Below are positions 1-7,014 of a DNA stretch of 64,000 nt, one piece after another. This DNA comes from Candidatus Avispirillum faecium (GTDB lineage Bacteria > Bacillota > Clostridia > Oscillospirales > CAG-272): NCBI GenBank assembly GCA_904396155.1, contig CAJFOI010000012.1, positions 1 to 64,000 on the forward strand, read 5' to 3'. The translations under genes were made by a program, and so were the position numbers. The notes below the pieces were generated by a model. It ran no database searches. It was not told the DNA's origin and saw only the letters and a program-made list of their open reading frames with translations. Every line of letters starts with the position of its first letter. Position 1 is the first letter of the stretch.

Positions 1-85
1 CGTCCGCTGCGGAGGAATAAAGCGCCGGCGTGATGCACGTCACAAGCAGTGCTGCCATTAATAGGATAGAAAACAGCTTTTTCAT
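1..85 (-). CDS. Secreted protein, N-terminal fragment (runs off the window)
   Basis: Only the first 28 codons are present. They encode a classic signal peptide: MKK start, a hydrophobic core (LFSILLMAALLVT) and a small-residue region ending near SSAAD that could be a signal peptidase I site. The ATG at 85 has a GAGG-type ribosome binding site about 8 bases upstream; an ATG at 90 is followed at once by a stop and is excluded. No promoter facing this gene is visible between it and the invertible segment at 146-423. It is therefore the likely target of that switch. The mature protein is outside the window, so its function cannot be told. Confidence 0.75.
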   Translation of the reverse strand, partial: MKKLFSILLMAALLVTCITPALYSSAAD

Positions 86-145
86 GTCATTTAACCTCAT
101 TTTTGCTTATTGTTTTTATAAGTCTGCAGATTTGGGCAAGCGCAA

Positions 146-161
146 CATAATCGGTATTATG
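146..161 (+). repeat. Left inverted repeat of the invertible segment
   Basis: CATAATCGGTATTATG. It is the exact reverse complement of 408-423. It is itself built as 6-bp arms (CATAAT/ATTATG) around an asymmetric 4-base core (CGGT), as expected for a tyrosine-recombinase core site with two recombinase-binding arms. Confidence 0.85.
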
Positions 162-248
162 TAATAAATACAGACTGAAATTTGCTGTTTGGAACTACCG
201 AATTTACACGAGCCGCAAGACTAAACTTAAAAACGAACGCAAAAAGTC

Positions 249-280
249 AAGCCTTTTCAAAATTTCTATTGAAAAGGCTT
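249..280 (-). terminator. Hairpin inside the invertible segment, likely one-way terminator
   Basis: Perfect 12-bp stem (AAGCCTTTTCAA / TTGAAAAGGCTT) with an 8-base loop. On the minus strand it is followed by GACTTTTTG, a short U run; on the plus strand only ATTCGTG follows. In the present orientation it should therefore stop minus-strand read-through from the recombinase gene towards the secreted-protein gene. After inversion this polarity would reverse. Confidence 0.6.
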
Positions 281-341
281 ATTCGTGCTGCTTGTTTTTG
301 ACATTATCCCGTAAAAATTATACTTTTCTTTGCTGAATTGC

Positions 342-370
342 TTGTAATTTCCCGCAAGCTATGATATAAT
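342..370 (+). promoter_or_regulatory. Sigma-A promoter inside the invertible segment
   Basis: -35 TTGTAA at 342-347, 17-bp spacer, -10 TATAAT at 365-370 with an extended TG at 362-363. Transcription would start near 377 and run rightwards, away from the secreted-protein gene, into the terminator at 431-452. A weaker second candidate begins with TTGACA at 298-303 but has a poor -10 (TACTTT) at 17 bp. Confidence 0.8.
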
Positions 371-407
371 TATATTCATAAAATAAGTTTGGTATCTCCA
401 TTTGCAA

Positions 408-423
408 CATAATACCGATTATG
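408..423 (-). repeat. Right inverted repeat of the invertible segment
   Basis: CATAATACCGATTATG, the exact reverse complement of 146-161. Same 6-bp arms with the core reversed (ACCG). Both copies are preceded by GCAA and followed by TA on the plus strand, so 142-163 and 404-425 differ only by inversion of the core. Confidence 0.85.
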
Positions 424-430
424 TATTTAG

Positions 431-452
431 CCGCCGACCCAGGCGGTTTTTT
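431..452 (+). terminator. Intrinsic terminator just outside the right repeat
   Basis: Stem CCGCC/GGCGG with a GACCCA loop, then six T. It lies 8 bases beyond the right inverted repeat and faces the promoter at 342-370. In the present orientation it should end that transcript before it runs antisense into the recombinase gene. On the other strand there is no U run, so it is one-way. Confidence 0.8.
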
Positions 453-481
453 CAATAAGACGAAGCCGTCAATCAGCAAAG

Positions 482-1327
482 CTATATAATTAGCCGCATA
501 TGCTCCATTTTCCTGCGATGCTCCGCACCGGTAGAAATAATATAGATGCGAGTGGTATCGATACTGCTGTGGCCGAGAATATCGGCAAGCTTGGCCATAT
601 CCTTTTCGATGTCGTAGAAAACTCGGGCGAATAAGTGTCGCAAATTGTGAGGAAAAACCTTCTCCGGACGGACATTTGCCTGGGTGCATAGGCTCTTCAT
701 TTCCCGCCAGATGTTGGTGCGGCTTACTGGATTGCCACTTCGGGTGATAAATATGGGGCCCGACGAAATTTTTTGCTCTGCTGCATAGCGGAGCAATTTC
801 TTTTGCAGCGCGGGCACAATAAAAACGGACCTTGTTTTTCCCTTACAGAATACATCTGCTTTTCCGCGTTTTGCCGCTTCCGCTGTGATAAACTGCAGCT
901 CGCTCACGCGAATACCTGTACCGCAGATTGCCTGCAAAAGGAGGCCGAGCCGTTCTTTGCCTTTTTGTTTCGAGGTATGCACCAGCCGCATATACTCCTC
1001 CTTTGTCAGTTCTCTGTCTTTGGAACAGTAGATTTGCCGCTGAATTTTGACGGATTTTATTTTGCAATCCGTCCAACCCAAAAAAGAAAACAGACTGTTG
1101 AGAGGTGCCAGCATGGAATGGATACTGGCGACTGCATACGCTTTTTCAAACAATGTCCTTTTGTATTGCATCACGATTTTTTTGGAAATATTTCTATGAT
1201 TTGTAAAAGATACAAACATTCGTATGTCATGGATGTACTTTTCAATAGTAGCTTTGCTTTTTTCTTCTTCTCGCAGGTATTCTTCAAATTTTTTCATTGT
1301 TCTGTCTGTCAGCCTTCGTCTTTTCAT
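482..1327 (-). CDS. Tyrosine recombinase (XerC/D-like DNA invertase)
   Basis: A 281-residue integrase of the tyrosine family. An N-terminal SAM-like arm-binding domain (about residues 10-90) precedes the catalytic domain. Catalytic residues are visible: Arg140 in GTGIRVSEL, Lys at 162 or 164 in CKGKTR, His227 and Arg230 in HNLRH, His253 in GHSS, and the nucleophile Tyr262 in TRIYI. The ATG at 1327 is chosen because GGAGGG precedes it by 8 bases; an upstream in-frame TTG at 1342 lacks a site. The gene ends 58 bases from the right inverted repeat. Enzymes of this size beside inverted-repeat-flanked promoters commonly invert them, which is the role I infer. A chromosomal XerC/D role is unlikely given the small divergent protein and its location. 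Confidence 0.9.
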   Translation of the reverse strand: MKRRRLTDRTMKKFEEYLREEEKSKATIEKYIHDIRMFVSFTNHRNISKKIVMQYKRTLFEKAYAVASIHSMLAPLNSLFSFLGWTDCKIKSVKIQRQIYCSKDRELTKEEYMRLVHTSKQKGKERLGLLLQAICGTGIRVSELQFITAEAAKRGKADVFCKGKTRSVFIVPALQKKLLRYAAEQKISSGPIFITRSGNPVSRTNIWREMKSLCTQANVRPEKVFPHNLRHLFARVFYDIEKDMAKLADILGHSSIDTTRIYIISTGAEHRRKMEHMRLII

Positions 1328-1432
1328 TGATATTCCCTCCAAATATCTTTTTGTGTATTCTAACAGAAAATAAAATTTGTATTTTTATTCTGAACTACAG
1401 GAGAAATTCCTGTGTGCTTTTTTACAAATAGG

Positions 1433-1441
1433 TGGTATAAT
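1433..1441 (+). promoter_or_regulatory. Extended -10 promoter for the HAD gene
   Basis: TGGTATAAT: TG at 1433-1434 and TATAAT at 1436-1441, 40 bases before the chosen ATG. No good -35 is seen at 17 bp, which is usual for extended -10 promoters. Confidence 0.5.
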
Positions 1442-1481
1442 AAAAAAGGATATTCAAAAATGGAAGCAGAGGGAAGATGCC

Positions 1482-2126
1482 ATGTCTTATCAATGTATCA
1501 TATGGGATTTTAACGGCACCATCGCGGACGATGTTGCGGTCAGCATCGAGGCCATTGACCAGGTGCTTGCAAAGCGCGGGCTTTCACCTATTAAAAGCAC
1601 GGAAGCGTACAGACAGGTATTTGGATTTCCGGTTCGGGAATACTATGCACGTCTGGGATTTGATTTTACAAAGGAACCTTATGAGATCCCCGCCCGAGAA
1701 TGGGTGGATGCATACACGGCCCGCATCGGCAAAGTTTCTCTGGTCCCCGGCGTGAAGCAGGTCCTTGCAGAAATGGAAAAGGCCGGACTGCGGCAGGTTA
1801 TTCTTTCCGCCTGCGAAAAAAACATGCTGTTGCAAATGCTGGAAAATTTGAAAATTCAGTCCTGTTTTCATAAGATATTTAGTTCTCAAAACATATATGG
1901 TACAGGCAAAAGTGCTGCGGCAGAACAATTTTTGAAAGAGTGGAAACTGCCCGCTGCTTCTCTGCTCCTTGTAGGCGATACGGATCACGATGCAGAGACT
2001 GCCCGGTCGCTGGGCTGCGATTGCCTTTTATACAGCGGCGGACACATGGCAAAAGACAAGCTTCTCACCTGCGGCTTTCCAGTGATCGATCAAATCAGTG
2101 AAGTATTACATATTGTATTTTCATAA
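1482..2126 (+). CDS. HAD-superfamily hydrolase (phosphoglycolate phosphatase-like)
   Basis: A 214-residue Rossmann-fold phosphatase with a helical cap, likely acting on a small cytoplasmic phosphate ester. Motif I is DFNGT with nucleophile Asp9; motif II is the Ser in VILSAC; motif IV is GDTDHDAE near residue 166. The second aspartate of motif I (normally DxD, the general acid/base) is asparagine here, a variant that could slow catalysis. The ATG at 1482 follows GAGGGAAG at good spacing and gives the family's usual N terminus; the frame stays open upstream without one. The gene stands alone, followed by a DUF378 gene on the same strand. The substrate cannot be predicted. Confidence 0.85.
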   Translation: MSYQCIIWDFNGTIADDVAVSIEAIDQVLAKRGLSPIKSTEAYRQVFGFPVREYYARLGFDFTKEPYEIPAREWVDAYTARIGKVSLVPGVKQVLAEMEKAGLRQVILSACEKNMLLQMLENLKIQSCFHKIFSSQNIYGTGKSAAAEQFLKEWKLPAASLLLVGDTDHDAETARSLGCDCLLYSGGHMAKDKLLTCGFPVIDQISEVLHIVFS

Positions 2127-2214
2127 TTTCTTAATAATTTTTCCGGATAGGGGCATCATAATAGCGAGTACGCTTATGCGTCATCAAATAATTCCGAAAG
2201 GTATGGTGATATTC

Positions 2215-2427
2215 ATGGTGCTTGACAGAATTGCCTTGATCTTTGTGATTATCGGCGCTCTGAACTGGGGCAGCATCGGTCTTTTCCAGTTTGACATCGT
2301 GGCGTGGATCTGCGGCGGCCCCGCGGCAGTAGTCAGCAGAATTGTATATACGCTGGTTGCCCTCTGCGGCCTTTGGTGCATATCTCTTCTTTTCAGAAGC
2401 AGAGAGCCTGAATACAACGCGCGCTAA
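2215..2427 (+). CDS. DUF378 small membrane protein
   Basis: Seventy residues with two hydrophobic segments: residues about 4-24, containing the family-typical IIGALNWGSIGLF, and about 43-63 (VYTLVALCGLWCISLLF). DUF378 proteins (such as YuzA of Bacillus) are small two-helix membrane proteins of unknown function. The ATG at 2215 is preferred to the one at 2203, because GGTGAT sits 5 bases before it. A strong bidirectional terminator follows at 2441-2486. Confidence 0.8.
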   Translation: MVLDRIALIFVIIGALNWGSIGLFQFDIVAWICGGPAAVVSRIVYTLVALCGLWCISLLFRSREPEYNAR

Positions 2428-2440
2428 CTTTTCTTGCGTA

Positions 2441-2486
2441 AAGCAGAAGCCCGCCAGTCAAATGACTGGCGGGCTTCTGCTTTTTT
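2441..2486. terminator. Bidirectional intrinsic terminator
   Basis: A 20-bp perfect stem (2441-2460 with 2463-2482) rich in GC, followed by six T on the plus strand. It separates the plus-strand DUF378 gene from the converging minus-strand PAP2 gene, whose stop codon it touches. Confidence 0.9.
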
Positions 2487-3067
2487 CACATTACTCTGTT
2501 TTTCAGTTCTTTTTCCACACGTTTCCATATAGCGTTTACGATCCACACTCCCAGGCATCCAAACAGAACACCCAGCAGTGCGCCCGCCAGCACATCAGAT
2601 GGAAAATGGACATACAGGTAAAGGCGGGAAAAGGCGATCAAAAATGCGAGAACCAAGGCCGGGATTCCAAATCGCCTGTCCCGGATCATCAACACGGTGG
2701 CTGCCTCAAAGGAAGCGAGCGTGTGTCCGGAGGGAAAGGACCAGTCCGAAGGTTTTTCGATCAACGGCGTTTGCACCAGCGCGTCCTCTAAATCATACGG
2801 ACGCACGCGCTGAAAGAGATTTTTCAAAATACCGTTTCCGAATATTAGGCCAAGAATCAATGCAGCGCCGATCATCAGCCCCGTCTTTCTGGTTTTTTTG
2901 AAAAACAGCATACCCACCGCAAGCAGAATCCAAAAAATTCCGCCGTCGCCAAAATGGGTAATAAAGGAGAAAAGTCCATCGCAAAAGGGTGTGACTAAAT
3001 GGGTTTGTATCCACTCCAAAATGGAAAGGTCAGCCGATTGAATACATTCCGGAAAATATGGTACCAT
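2486..3067 (-). CDS. PAP2-family membrane phosphatase
   Basis: A 193-residue integral membrane phosphatase related to undecaprenyl-diphosphate and phosphatidic-acid phosphatases. The three active-site motifs are present: KNLFQRVRP (KxxxxxxRP), FPSGH, and SRLYLYVHFPSD (SRxxxxxHxxxD). Five to six hydrophobic helices surround them, so the catalytic face is probably extracytoplasmic. The ATG at 3067 has GGAGG 6 bases upstream; an in-frame extension to 3136 lacks support. It is the last gene of a four-gene envelope operon that starts at 6868. Lipid carrier recycling fits, but the substrate is inferred. Confidence 0.87.
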   Translation of the reverse strand: MVPYFPECIQSADLSILEWIQTHLVTPFCDGLFSFITHFGDGGIFWILLAVGMLFFKKTRKTGLMIGAALILGLIFGNGILKNLFQRVRPYDLEDALVQTPLIEKPSDWSFPSGHTLASFEAATVLMIRDRRFGIPALVLAFLIAFSRLYLYVHFPSDVLAGALLGVLFGCLGVWIVNAIWKRVEKELKNRVM

Positions 3068-3083
3068 TTTGCCTCCATGGGAT

Positions 3084-4202
3084 TTAGTTACTGTCCATAT
3101 CGTAGATGAGGACCTGATCGCCGCTCCGGCGAGCATAAAACGTGATGTCCGGATGATCTACATAGTCGTCCATTCCCCGCCGGTACAGAATATGTGTCAG
3201 CGTCACCCTGCAGGAGAATGTGTTGTCGTCGTAGCGAATAAAATCAAAAGCTTTTTCGTCTTTGATCTCATATCGCTCATATTCGATGACGAATCCGTTT
3301 TCCACTGTACGGATATCCTCATACAGCTTGGAATCCGGATCAAAATACGGCGCTACACTGCTGAACTGCATGGCGGCGACCCGGGAATCGTACTGCATGT
3401 AAATCGCATATTTTGTGGCCGCCTCAATGAACCAGTCACTGTATTGATCGGCAAGCTGCTGATCAGATACCACGGCGGCCGTGTAAACACCGGGCTCTGC
3501 TTCTGTAACAGCAGCCGCTTCCCCGGCGGGACTGCGAACCTCCACAGCCGGTGGCTCGATAAAGCCGGGGACCTGGTATTGCACCAGGGTGATTCCCTGT
3601 ACTCCCTCCGGCATGTGCTCACAGGAAGGGGTCGGTATGTTTTCCTCCCTGATGTATTCTCCGGTTACTTCTACACCGTTCAAATATAAAGTATACCCCG
3701 TTGGAACCGTTGCATCCACTTTTGTTTTTGCGTCTGTATACAGCGCAAAGCTGCCCGGCTTGTAATGGGTAAACCTGCTGCTATTTTCCGTATCCTTTAC
3801 CAAAGTGAAAGAGGCAAATTTCGTATCCCCTGCCCGGACCACATATTGCAGTGTATCCTGCATACCGGTGGATACACTGTGATATGTAATTTCAGCATTT
3901 CCCGTAAGTGTGTCCAAATATGCAGTCAGGTTTTCTTTTGTTTCATATTTTGCGGAATCGTCGCTGCAAAGCGCCAGATATTCCTCCGGAGAGAAATTCG
4001 CAAAATATGTGTTGAAAATTTCTTCTGCCACATGGACAGGCTGCGCCGCTTCATAATCCTTCAGAAATCCGTAGAACCAAAACAATGCACCGTGAATGAG
4101 CAACAGGACTCCTACTACAACGGAAATAAAAATTTTCCAAAAAAGGGGAACGCTTTTTCTCTTTTTCAAAACTGTTTCGCTTCGTGTCATCGCCGCCCCC
4201 AT
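3084..4202 (-). CDS. Membrane-anchored extracytoplasmic protein, unknown function
   Basis: A 372-residue protein with a basic N terminus, one transmembrane helix at about residues 20-46 and a large extracytoplasmic part. I do not recognise a named family with confidence. The region after the helix (VAEEIFNTYFANFSPEEYLALC) resembles the helical start of NTF2-like or TcaA-type extracellular modules, and two similar alpha/beta stretches may be repeats. Its ATG overlaps the stop of the phosphodiester glycosidase gene (TGATG at 4200-4204), so the two are translationally coupled and may act in one envelope complex. An internal ATG (residue 5) is an alternative start. Confidence 0.8.
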   Translation of the reverse strand: MGAAMTRSETVLKKRKSVPLFWKIFISVVVGVLLLIHGALFWFYGFLKDYEAAQPVHVAEEIFNTYFANFSPEEYLALCSDDSAKYETKENLTAYLDTLTGNAEITYHSVSTGMQDTLQYVVRAGDTKFASFTLVKDTENSSRFTHYKPGSFALYTDAKTKVDATVPTGYTLYLNGVEVTGEYIREENIPTPSCEHMPEGVQGITLVQYQVPGFIEPPAVEVRSPAGEAAAVTEAEPGVYTAAVVSDQQLADQYSDWFIEAATKYAIYMQYDSRVAAMQFSSVAPYFDPDSKLYEDIRTVENGFVIEYERYEIKDEKAFDFIRYDDNTFSCRVTLTHILYRRGMDDYVDHPDITFYARRSGDQVLIYDMDSN

Positions 4203-5638
4203 CAGGATTCTCCAGATACCAGGAAAAATGTGGGCATCCGTCTGGGTGTAGTAAAAGCTTTGTACTTGTTGACAAGTCCCTGCAGCTGATATTTGTCCAG
4301 GCGGCTGGTATCCGTTTCATATTTGTTGTAATAATCTCTGTAATACATCATAGAGGAAGAGCCGCCGTCCAGCATGCCCGCTGAAACCGCCCCGTAGGAT
4401 ACCATCATATCGATCATATCGTTGTGGGTGGCGCCCAGACTGCTGGCAGTGCGTCCATCGGTGCAGATGAGAATCACTGTGCCGTCGGCGCGCTGTCCAA
4501 TAGCTGTTCGCTGTGCAGTACCCGTATTGCCCTCCGCATAATAAAGGACCACGTTTTCCCCGTCTTTTTCGATCAACGTGTTTCCTGTCTGAAAGGATAC
4601 GGCATCCCGTATCCCCAGCGCATCTGCTTCTGCTTTTGTCATAGATTCCCGGACAATCAACTGGTTTTCCCTGTTAAATCCGATAAATGTGCGCTTTGCG
4701 CCGTCGTTCCAGACGCATTCTCCTCTGGAATATGTCAGACCGATGGGGGCGTATCCGGTGCCTACACCGCCGGCATCCGCAAATTCGCCTGCATTGATTC
4801 CGGCGACAGCCCCGTATTTTTCTGCCGCTTTGAAGATATTGATGCCCGCAGTGGCATTTGCATAGTTCTCCGATGAGGTGCCAACAAAAACCCGGGCAGG
4901 ATCCTTTACCAAAAGCACATACGCCTTATAGGTAGATCCGCTGACCGTTTCATAGAGCATTCCGTCGATGGCGCCTGCCCATGGGTCCGCCGCCGTATCC
5001 GTTCCAGTGGGTTCCTCCTCAGTTATGTAGTCATCCATGGATACCACATCCTGAATGACAGCGTCTTCTGCCGCCTGGATCGCGTCGATGGTCTCCTGAT
5101 CCAAAAACAGTCCCGGTACCCATTTGGTAGCACTGGCCTGGAGAGCGGACTGAACTGCCAGGTTTCTCGCAGCTTCGCTGGGTCCCCGGGCAATCACAAA
5201 ACACAGAGCAAAAACGGCGTAGACCACCAAAAGAATGGCAGTAAAAAACACTGCGGCACCTCTGGCGATATACTTGCCAGCGGAGGATTTTTTCCGCCTG
5301 GAGCCAATTCGCACAGGGATGGTCTCAAAACCCCGCTCGTCCGCCGGCACCCGCGGAGGGACCGGCTGCGGGAAAGGAACTTCCCGCACAGGCGTGCGTA
5401 CAGGCCCCTGCGCGCCTCTCTGCACCGCCTGCGGGGAGCGCGTCCTTTGTGGGGTCGGACGCTGTGTCATCTGCCGCAAAGGAGGGCGGGCACTTGTCGT
5501 CTTCTGCGGAGGCATCCGGTTGGGCGGCGGAGCAGATCTGGGCTTGATATCCAAATCCAGTCTCGCCAGCTTCGCCTGCCTTTGGGCTTCGCGCTCTCTT
5601 TCTTTTTGTAAATATTCCTGCTTCCAATCTTGTGGCAT
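4202..5638 (-). CDS. Membrane-anchored phosphodiester glycosidase (NAGPA domain)
   Basis: A 478-residue protein in three parts. Residues 1-120 are a cytoplasmic tail very rich in Arg, Pro and Gln. Residues about 126-150 form one transmembrane helix. From about residue 225 to the end is a phosphodiester glycosidase domain (NAGPA, PF09992), with typical stretches GINAGEF and AGMLDGGSSS. In the family this domain cleaves sugar-1-phosphodiester bonds, and bacterial members are usually extracellular and linked to cell-wall polymers. The gene lies 15 bases after capA and overlaps the next gene by one base. The long disordered basic tail is unusual. Confidence 0.85.
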   Translation of the reverse strand: MPQDWKQEYLQKEREREAQRQAKLARLDLDIKPRSAPPPNRMPPQKTTSARPPLRQMTQRPTPQRTRSPQAVQRGAQGPVRTPVREVPFPQPVPPRVPADERGFETIPVRIGSRRKKSSAGKYIARGAAVFFTAILLVVYAVFALCFVIARGPSEAARNLAVQSALQASATKWVPGLFLDQETIDAIQAAEDAVIQDVVSMDDYITEEEPTGTDTAADPWAGAIDGMLYETVSGSTYKAYVLLVKDPARVFVGTSSENYANATAGINIFKAAEKYGAVAGINAGEFADAGGVGTGYAPIGLTYSRGECVWNDGAKRTFIGFNRENQLIVRESMTKAEADALGIRDAVSFQTGNTLIEKDGENVVLYYAEGNTGTAQRTAIGQRADGTVILICTDGRTASSLGATHNDMIDMMVSYGAVSAGMLDGGSSSMMYYRDYYNKYETDTSRLDKYQLQGLVNKYKAFTTPRRMPTFFLVSGES

Positions 5639-5653
5639 ATCTTCGTCGTTCCT

Positions 5654-6868
5654 TTACTGCAAATACGCTGTCAGGTATTTGCTGTCGATTGTATTTGTAA
5701 CAAGCTCCTGCAATGCGGAAAGAGAGATGGAGTTGTTATAATAGGTGCGCACCGCATGCTGGTTTGCCAGGGTTTCTGTATAATCTTTCAATAGATATAC
5801 TTTGTTTCCGTAAAAATTTCCAGGATAATGACACACCGTAGGCGTAAACTGCACATTGCTCCATGTGGCACGCTCGTCATTTGTTTTTGTAATATCGAAG
5901 GTAATCATGCCGCCGACGACATTGATGTACTGGGCCTGCTCGTGGACAAAGTTCCCCAGAGAATATACACACAGGGTAGTTCCCCCGTCCTGGCGCTGGA
6001 TCTCTTCTATGGGCTGCAGCACATGGGGATGATGGCCCAAAATCACATCTGCACCCCAGTCTGCCATCTTCTGTGCGTAGCTTTGCTGCTCCGCATTGGG
6101 GGTGAGGCTTCCCTCCTGCCCCCAGTGTACGCTGACAATCACAAAATCCGCGTTTTCTCTGGCCTCTGTGATTTCCCCTTCCAGGTCTGCATATTTGAGG
6201 TAAGAAGCGTACAGACCATATTCGGCAGGATCGCTGTTAAGGTTCGTGCCGTATGTGTAGGAAAGGAAGGCGATACGGATACCGTTTTTCTCATAATAAG
6301 TTATATATTTTCCGCTTTCCTGTTCTTCATAACAACCGATGACCGTCGCGCCTCTGGCCTTCCAGTTTTCATAGGATTCCTTCAGCCCCAGGGCGCCTTT
6401 GTCCAGCATATGGTTGTTGGCGAGATTGATGATGTCAAACCCTGCATCCATCACGTCGTAGGTGAGATCTACCGGGCTGTTGAAATCCGGATAAGAATTC
6501 GGCGGATAGCTTTGGGAGACGGAGGTTTCCTGATTGATAAAAGCGATATCTGCGGCGGAAATTATGTCCCGCACATTTTCGTAGATCGGCGCAAAGTTGT
6601 AGGTGCGTCCGCCCGGTATCGCCTGGCTTGCCGCATCCCGATAGGTACCGTAATAAATGATATTGTCACCACAACCCAAAAAAGACAGCGTACGGACAAC
6701 GTCCTCCCGGGGAGCCGTCGTCTCCTCCGCCGCTGTCGTTTCCATCTCCTGCGGTTCTTCTGTAGTTTGCGCCGCGGCGGTATTTTTCGTGTCGTCTGAC
6801 GGACGAATAGCACATGAGGCAAGAAAGCATACCATCAAAAGAGCAGTTCCCCATATTCTGATCCGCAT
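5654..6868 (-). CDS. CapA-family lipoprotein (PGA_cap metallophosphatase fold)
   Basis: A 404-residue lipoprotein. The signal peptide ends in the lipobox LASC, so the mature N-terminal Cys is lipidated. After a Thr/Glu-rich linker (about residues 25-55) comes the calcineurin-like PGA_cap domain: GDNIIYYGTY, NQETSVSQ, NLANNHMLDKG, VSVHWGQEG and LGHHPHVLQP carry the usual metal-binding Asp/Asn/His residues. CapA was first described in poly-gamma-glutamate capsule export, but most homologues have no proven substrate and no capsule genes are nearby. The ATG at 6868 follows GAGAGG; an in-frame TTG five codons earlier is rejected. First gene of the envelope operon. Confidence 0.88.
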   Translation of the reverse strand: MRIRIWGTALLMVCFLASCAIRPSDDTKNTAAAQTTEEPQEMETTAAEETTAPREDVVRTLSFLGCGDNIIYYGTYRDAASQAIPGGRTYNFAPIYENVRDIISAADIAFINQETSVSQSYPPNSYPDFNSPVDLTYDVMDAGFDIINLANNHMLDKGALGLKESYENWKARGATVIGCYEEQESGKYITYYEKNGIRIAFLSYTYGTNLNSDPAEYGLYASYLKYADLEGEITEARENADFVIVSVHWGQEGSLTPNAEQQSYAQKMADWGADVILGHHPHVLQPIEEIQRQDGGTTLCVYSLGNFVHEQAQYINVVGGMITFDITKTNDERATWSNVQFTPTVCHYPGNFYGNKVYLLKDYTETLANQHAVRTYYNNSISLSALQELVTNTIDSKYLTAYLQ

Positions 6869-6899
6869 AATTGATCCTCTCAATTTCCTGTTTGTATTT

Positions 6900-6928
6900 A
6901 TCCTATCATAAACACTGTTTTAATGCAA
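6900..6928 (-). promoter_or_regulatory. Promoter of the capA-NAGPA-PAP2 operon
   Basis: On the minus strand: -35 TTGCAT (6923-6928), 17-bp spacer, -10 TAGGAT (6900-6905) with an extended TG. It lies about 30 bases before the capA start codon. Confidence 0.55.
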
Positions 6929-6970
6929 TAGAGAAAAGGCTTTTTCGTCTACGGAAAGAAAACTTTCTCG

Positions 6971-6997
6971 AAAAAGGGAGTGCCCTGCACTCCCTTT
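6971..6997 (-). terminator. Terminator after rpmA
   Basis: Stem AAAGGGAGTG/CACTCCCTTT with a 5-base loop, continuing into TTTTTC on the minus strand, 18 bases after the rpmA stop. Confidence 0.8.
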
Positions 6998-7014
6998 CCT
7001 GCTGATTTCTGTCT

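Larger units (their letters stand above)
162..407. mobile_element. Invertible promoter segment (predicted phase switch)
   Basis: This 246-bp segment lies between two perfect inverted repeats and beside a tyrosine recombinase gene. It is AT-rich, has no credible coding sequence, and holds a plus-strand sigma-A promoter (342-370) and a hairpin (249-280). Inversion maps position p to 569-p. That would put the promoter at about 199-227 on the minus strand, firing into the secreted-protein gene that starts at 85 with a leader of roughly 100 bases. Repeats, promoter and recombinase are seen directly; inversion itself is inferred. Confidence 0.8.

Noticed and set aside
298-326. Second promoter inside the invertible segment (TTGACA box)
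   Set aside because: Good -35, but the -10 at 17 bp is TACTTT and TATACT lies at only 15 bp, so it is much weaker than 342-370.
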